A stretch of 36,352 nucleotides of DNA from Holophagaceae bacterium (GTDB lineage: Bacteria > Acidobacteriota > Holophagae > Holophagales > Holophagaceae), in the NCBI GenBank assembly GCA_017859955.1, contig JAFNAB010000015.1:1-36352 (forward strand), read 5' to 3'. Below, piece after piece: positions 33,199 to 36,352 of this stretch. A model generated the notes under the pieces. It had not been told where the DNA came from and did no database searches. It saw only the letters and a program-made list of their open reading frames with translations. Both the position numbers and the translations under genes were made by a program. Position 1 is the first letter of the stretch. Each line of letters begins with the position of its first letter.

Positions 33199-35355
33199 AT
33201 GGCGCCCATTCCCTCCATCCAGGCTCGTGCGAGACGTACGGATCGCCTCATGACCTGGATCATCACTCTGGGCGGCTTCCTGATCATCGCCGCGGTCCTG
33301 GGCATCCTGGTCTTCATCGGCCGGGAAGCCCTGCCGCTGGCGAGGTCCGGCAAGAGTCGCAACCAAGCTTCGCTTCAAATGGCCCCCGCCGTAGGCCTGG
33401 TGGCGGAGGAGTCCGGCAAGGTTCTCGGCGTGCTGCGTGCAGAAAGCGGCGTAGCGTGCGTTGCCCTGCCCTCCGGAAGCCCCCTGGCCACCCTTGAGGA
33501 TGGTCCGGCCAGGCCCTGGAAGCAGGCGACAGAGCCCAGCTCCAAGGGCGAATTCACGGTGCTGGACCGGGATGGAAAGCTCTTCTTCGGGCGCCTGAAT
33601 TGGGAAAAACCCTCCGGCGATCCCGACACGACCCATTGGACCCCCAGCGTGGAATGGAGCGGCGGCCTGAGCGCCACCGTCGATTCTCTGCTGGCCGTGC
33701 GCGCCCTGGCCCCATCGGGCATGGCCACCCAGTCGTCCTATCGTCTTCTGGCCAAGGGTAGGGAAGGTCTGGTCTGGACTGAATGGAGCGAGGGCACCCT
33801 GGTCTGGAAAGCCCTTTCCCTTCCAGAACTGCAGGACACCACCCAGGCCATCTGGAGTGCCGATGGCACCCATCTTTGGATAGGCACCCGCAGTGGCAAC
33901 CTGCATTACCTGAACATGGAAGGAGAAGCCAGCCTCCAGGGCTCCCTGAGTTTCGGGGACTCCATCACCGCCCTGGGCTTCGTGCTGGGACAGAATAGCC
34001 TCCTGGTGGGCGGCGAGGGCGGCAAGCTCTCGGCCTGCCAGGCCCTCAAGAAAGAGAACGGTTTCCTGCTCCAGTGGTTCCACACCTTTGAGAAGCTGAA
34101 CGGTTCCGTAATGGGCTTCAAGGCTTCCATGCGGGACAAACGCTTTCTTGCCTGGAGCACATCCCAGATCGTCGTGGACCACCTGACCACCGAGAAGCGG
34201 CTATTCAGCGCTGCCGTCCAGGACATCCGCCATGCGGCACTCAGCCCCAGAGGCGAATACATCTACGCTTCCAGCGGGTCGGGCGAACTCCGTTCCTGGA
34301 CCCTGGACGCCCCCCACCCTGAGATCAGCGCCAACATCCTGTGGGGCAAGGTCCATTACGAGGGCTACGAGAAGCCCGAGCAGGTCTGGCAGAGTAGCGG
34401 CGGCACCGATGACTTCGAGCCCAAGCTCAGCTTGATGCCCCTGGTCTTCGGCACCCTCAAGGGCACCCTCTTCGCCATGCTCTTCGCCCTGCCCCTGGCT
34501 CTCTTTGGAGCCCTCTACACCAGCCAGTTCGCCCACCCCCGGCTCCGGAACCTCATCAAGCCCGCCGTCGAGATCATGGCCGCCCTACCCTCGGTGGTGC
34601 TCGGCTTCCTGGCGGGCCTGGTTCTGGCTCCGCTCCTGGAGCGCTCCGCCATCCACGTGGTCCTCCTGCCCTTCTTCGCCCTCATGGCCGCCTGCATCGT
34701 GGCGCCCCTCTGGACCCGGATGCCCAAAGGCTTCCGCCAGGGTTGGGGCCAGGGACGGGAAGTGCTCTGGCTGATCCCCGCGATCTTCATCGGATTCGGA
34801 CTCTGTGTGGTGCTGGCCCCGGCCTTTGAGCGGATCTTCCTCGGAGGCGACTTCCGGGTCTGGCTTCTGGCCAAACACAGCATCACCTACGATCAGCGCA
34901 ATGCCATTGTGGTGGGTTTCGCAATGGGCTTCGCGGTGATCCCCATCATCTTCTCTGTCAGTGAGGACGCCCTGAGTTCGGTGCCTAAAGGGCTGACCTC
35001 AGCCAGCCTGGCCTGTGGGGCCTCTCCCTGGCAGACTGCATGGCGCGTCGTTGTGCCCACCGCCAGTCCCGGTATCTTCAGCGCTGTCATGGTGGGCCTG
35101 GGTCGGGCCATCGGCGAAACCATGATCGTCCTCATGGCCACCGGCAACACCCCCCTGATGGACTGGAGTCCCTTCAACGGCATGCGGACTCTGGCAGCCA
35201 ACATCGCCGTGGAGGCCCCGGAGGCTCCAGTACATGGAACCCTTTATCGGGTGCTCTTCCTCACGGCACTCCTGCTCTTTGCCCTGACCTTCATCCTGAA
35301 TACGGGAGCCGAGGTCATCCGCCAGCACCTCCGCAAGCGCTATGAGACCTATTGA
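33199..35355 (+). CDS. pstC: Phosphate ABC transporter permease PstC, with large beta-propeller-like insert
   Basis: PstC forms half of the phosphate channel. The 718-residue protein is over twice the E. coli length (319). Helix 1 is at about 18-42. Residues 45-405 form a soluble, probably periplasmic region with repeated beta blades (LVWTEWSEGTLVWKALS, IWSADGTHLWIGTRSGNLHY, AALSPRGEYIYASSGSGELR) that resembles a WD40/PQQ-like propeller. The permease domain is at 410-718 with the EAA loop (LACGASPWQTAWRVVVPTA). Long PstC forms of this sort are known from Pseudomonas (COG4590-like). It overlaps pstA by one base (TGATG) and follows pstS closely. The job of the insert is unknown; sensing or docking PstS is a guess. 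Confidence 0.9.
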   Translation: MAPIPSIQARARRTDRLMTWIITLGGFLIIAAVLGILVFIGREALPLARSGKSRNQASLQMAPAVGLVAEESGKVLGVLRAESGVACVALPSGSPLATLEDGPARPWKQATEPSSKGEFTVLDRDGKLFFGRLNWEKPSGDPDTTHWTPSVEWSGGLSATVDSLLAVRALAPSGMATQSSYRLLAKGREGLVWTEWSEGTLVWKALSLPELQDTTQAIWSADGTHLWIGTRSGNLHYLNMEGEASLQGSLSFGDSITALGFVLGQNSLLVGGEGGKLSACQALKKENGFLLQWFHTFEKLNGSVMGFKASMRDKRFLAWSTSQIVVDHLTTEKRLFSAAVQDIRHAALSPRGEYIYASSGSGELRSWTLDAPHPEISANILWGKVHYEGYEKPEQVWQSSGGTDDFEPKLSLMPLVFGTLKGTLFAMLFALPLALFGALYTSQFAHPRLRNLIKPAVEIMAALPSVVLGFLAGLVLAPLLERSAIHVVLLPFFALMAACIVAPLWTRMPKGFRQGWGQGREVLWLIPAIFIGFGLCVVLAPAFERIFLGGDFRVWLLAKHSITYDQRNAIVVGFAMGFAVIPIIFSVSEDALSSVPKGLTSASLACGASPWQTAWRVVVPTASPGIFSAVMVGLGRAIGETMIVLMATGNTPLMDWSPFNGMRTLAANIAVEAPEAPVHGTLYRVLFLTALLLFALTFILNTGAEVIRQHLRKRYETY

Positions 35356-36352
35356 TGAATAATACCATTCAAAATCCCCCCCGTTGGCGCGCCTGGATGC
35401 GCCGAGGTGGTGCCATGGTGTGGCTCTCGGGAGCTGCGCTGGCCCTCTCCCTGATGATGATGCTGGGCCTGGTGGGCTACATCGCCGTGAAGGGCCTGGG
35501 CTTCTTCTGGCCCAGCCCCATCGTGCAGGTCCAGACCACGGAAGGACTCATCCTCGGGGAGATCTCCGCCCAGGAAAAGGCCCATGGCAGCGACCCCGCC
35601 AAGACCCAGTTCCGGGTCTGCAACCGGGATCTCTACGGCCAGGACTACCGCTGGGTGCCCAGCGCCGAGATCCAGGCCTTGCAACGCCCCCTGGACGCCG
35701 TGCTGATCGAACGCCTTGAAAACGGTCCCTTCATCGGCTTCATCCAGGAAAACACGGGAGATAAGCTTAGCCTCCGAACGGTGGATGGCCAGACACTGGA
35801 AGTGCCATCGGGTCAGGTCGTCAGAATCATTCCTTCCAATGCCCTCGGGGTGGTCGGGAAGAGCCGTGTCTATGCCTCCCGGCTCTGGGAATTCGTCGCT
35901 GGAGCTCCCCGGGAGTCCAACACCGAAGGGGGCGTATTCCCGGCCATCTTCGGTACCGTGATGATGGTCCTGCTCATGTCCATCGCGGTGGTGCCCCTGG
36001 GGGTCCTGGCGGCCCTCTTCCTCCGGGAATATGCCCGCCAGGGCTGGGTGATCCGGGCCCTGCGCATCGCCGTAAACAACCTGGCGGGGGTGCCCTCCAT
36101 TGTCTTCGGGATCTTCGGCCTCGGCTTCTTCATCTACACCGTGGGCGGGACCCTGGACCAGATCTTCTTCTCCCAGAAGCTCCCCACCCCCACCTTCGGA
36201 ACCGGCGGCATCCTCTGGGCCTCCCTGACCCTGGCCCTCCTGACGGTGCCCGTGGTGATCGTCTCCACGGAAGAGGCCCTGGCCTCGGTGCCGCGAAGCC
36301 AGCGGGAGGCCAGCCTGGCTCTCGGTGCCACCAAGTGGCAGACCATCTGGAA
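35355..36352 (+). CDS. pstA: Phosphate ABC transporter permease PstA, partial, with extended loop (3' end beyond right edge)
   Basis: PstA is the second channel subunit. The first 332 residues are present and the gene continues past the window. A transmembrane helix is at about 18-45. A soluble insert at about 50-185 follows, with beta-rich sequence (FIGFIQENTGDKLSLRTVDG). The permease domain starts near 195 (FPAIFGTVMMVLLMSIAVVP), with VPSIVFGIFGLGFF and the beginning of the EAA loop (ASLALGATKWQTIW) at the edge. The insert is smaller than that of PstC but similar in placement, as in the long PstA forms of Pseudomonas. The ATG lies within the pstC stop (TGATG), so the two are coupled. pstB is expected beyond the edge. 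Confidence 0.9.
   Translation, partial: MNNTIQNPPRWRAWMRRGGAMVWLSGAALALSLMMMLGLVGYIAVKGLGFFWPSPIVQVQTTEGLILGEISAQEKAHGSDPAKTQFRVCNRDLYGQDYRWVPSAEIQALQRPLDAVLIERLENGPFIGFIQENTGDKLSLRTVDGQTLEVPSGQVVRIIPSNALGVVGKSRVYASRLWEFVAGAPRESNTEGGVFPAIFGTVMMVLLMSIAVVPLGVLAALFLREYARQGWVIRALRIAVNNLAGVPSIVFGIFGLGFFIYTVGGTLDQIFFSQKLPTPTFGTGGILWASLTLALLTVPVVIVSTEEALASVPRSQREASLALGATKWQTIW

Noticed and set aside
32153-34182. Long minus-strand open frames opposite pstS and pstC
   Set aside because: They are antisense to pstS/pstC, which have signal peptide, motifs and good ribosome-binding sites; the minus frames have none.
1-36352. CRISPR arrays, insertion sequences, prophage genes and toxin-antitoxin pairs
   Set aside because: I saw no regularly spaced repeats, transposase, integrase or phage structural motifs on either strand. 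The region is ordinary chromosomal backbone.

Overview
The window looks like chromosomal backbone from a GC-rich, Gram-negative bacterium with menaquinone-based respiration. The gene set fits an acidobacterium of the Holophaga/Geothrix type: a three-subunit diheme succinate dehydrogenase, a futalosine-pathway menaquinone gene (mqnC), a membrane pyrophosphatase, SpoVG in a didermic organism, and a full spread of LPS-transport genes. The taxon is an inference from gene content, not a computed placement. I see no insertion sequence, prophage, CRISPR array or plasmid function. The only RNA gene is one tRNA-Gln(TTG).

Layout. At 1-3350 (minus) lies sdhC-sdhA-sdhB, with sdhB cut by the left edge. 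A strong terminator at 3519-3549 separates it from hppA, a membrane proton pyrophosphatase (3571-6141, minus). At 6374-8097 (plus) are a YchJ-like protein and the ribosome-assembly GTPase RsgA. pyrD (8122-9171, minus) converges on rsgA and is divergent from a COG2509-type FAD protein (9266-10879, plus). From 14404 down to 10844 (minus) come kdsD, a double-length LptF/LptG-like permease and a 67-residue unknown protein. Divergent from kdsD are spoVG and tRNA-Gln. mqnC (15007-16092, minus) stands alone between two hairpins.

From 22304 down to 16214 (minus) runs recJ - lptC/lptA-like - lptB - rpoN - hpf. The first three junctions overlap by 4, 4 and 1 bases, and a near-perfect 17-bp-arm hairpin closes the unit. 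A putatively exported beta-carbonic anhydrase (22391-23386, minus) is divergent from a plus-strand set of a PHP phosphoesterase, a single-domain response regulator and truA. From 31913 down to 25583 (minus) runs RNase E/G - ZIP metal transporter - lptD - a 357-residue unknown protein. The right end carries pstS-pstC-pstA (plus), with pstA cut by the window edge and a candidate Pho box upstream of pstS.

How the genes fit together. The main theme is outer-membrane biogenesis. KdsD starts Kdo synthesis. LptB, the LptF/G-like fusion and the LptC/LptA-like protein would form the inner-membrane and periplasmic part of the LPS bridge. LptD is its outer-membrane end. These genes sit in three nearby minus-strand units. 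A second theme is quinone-linked metabolism: Sdh, class 2 PyrD and MqnC. The rest is RNA and ribosome housekeeping (RsgA, HPF, TruA, RNase E/G) and phosphate uptake. I found no obvious new defence or mobile system. The most unusual features are the two fusion or extended Lpt proteins, the lptD-linked unknown protein, and the large extracytoplasmic inserts in PstC and PstA.
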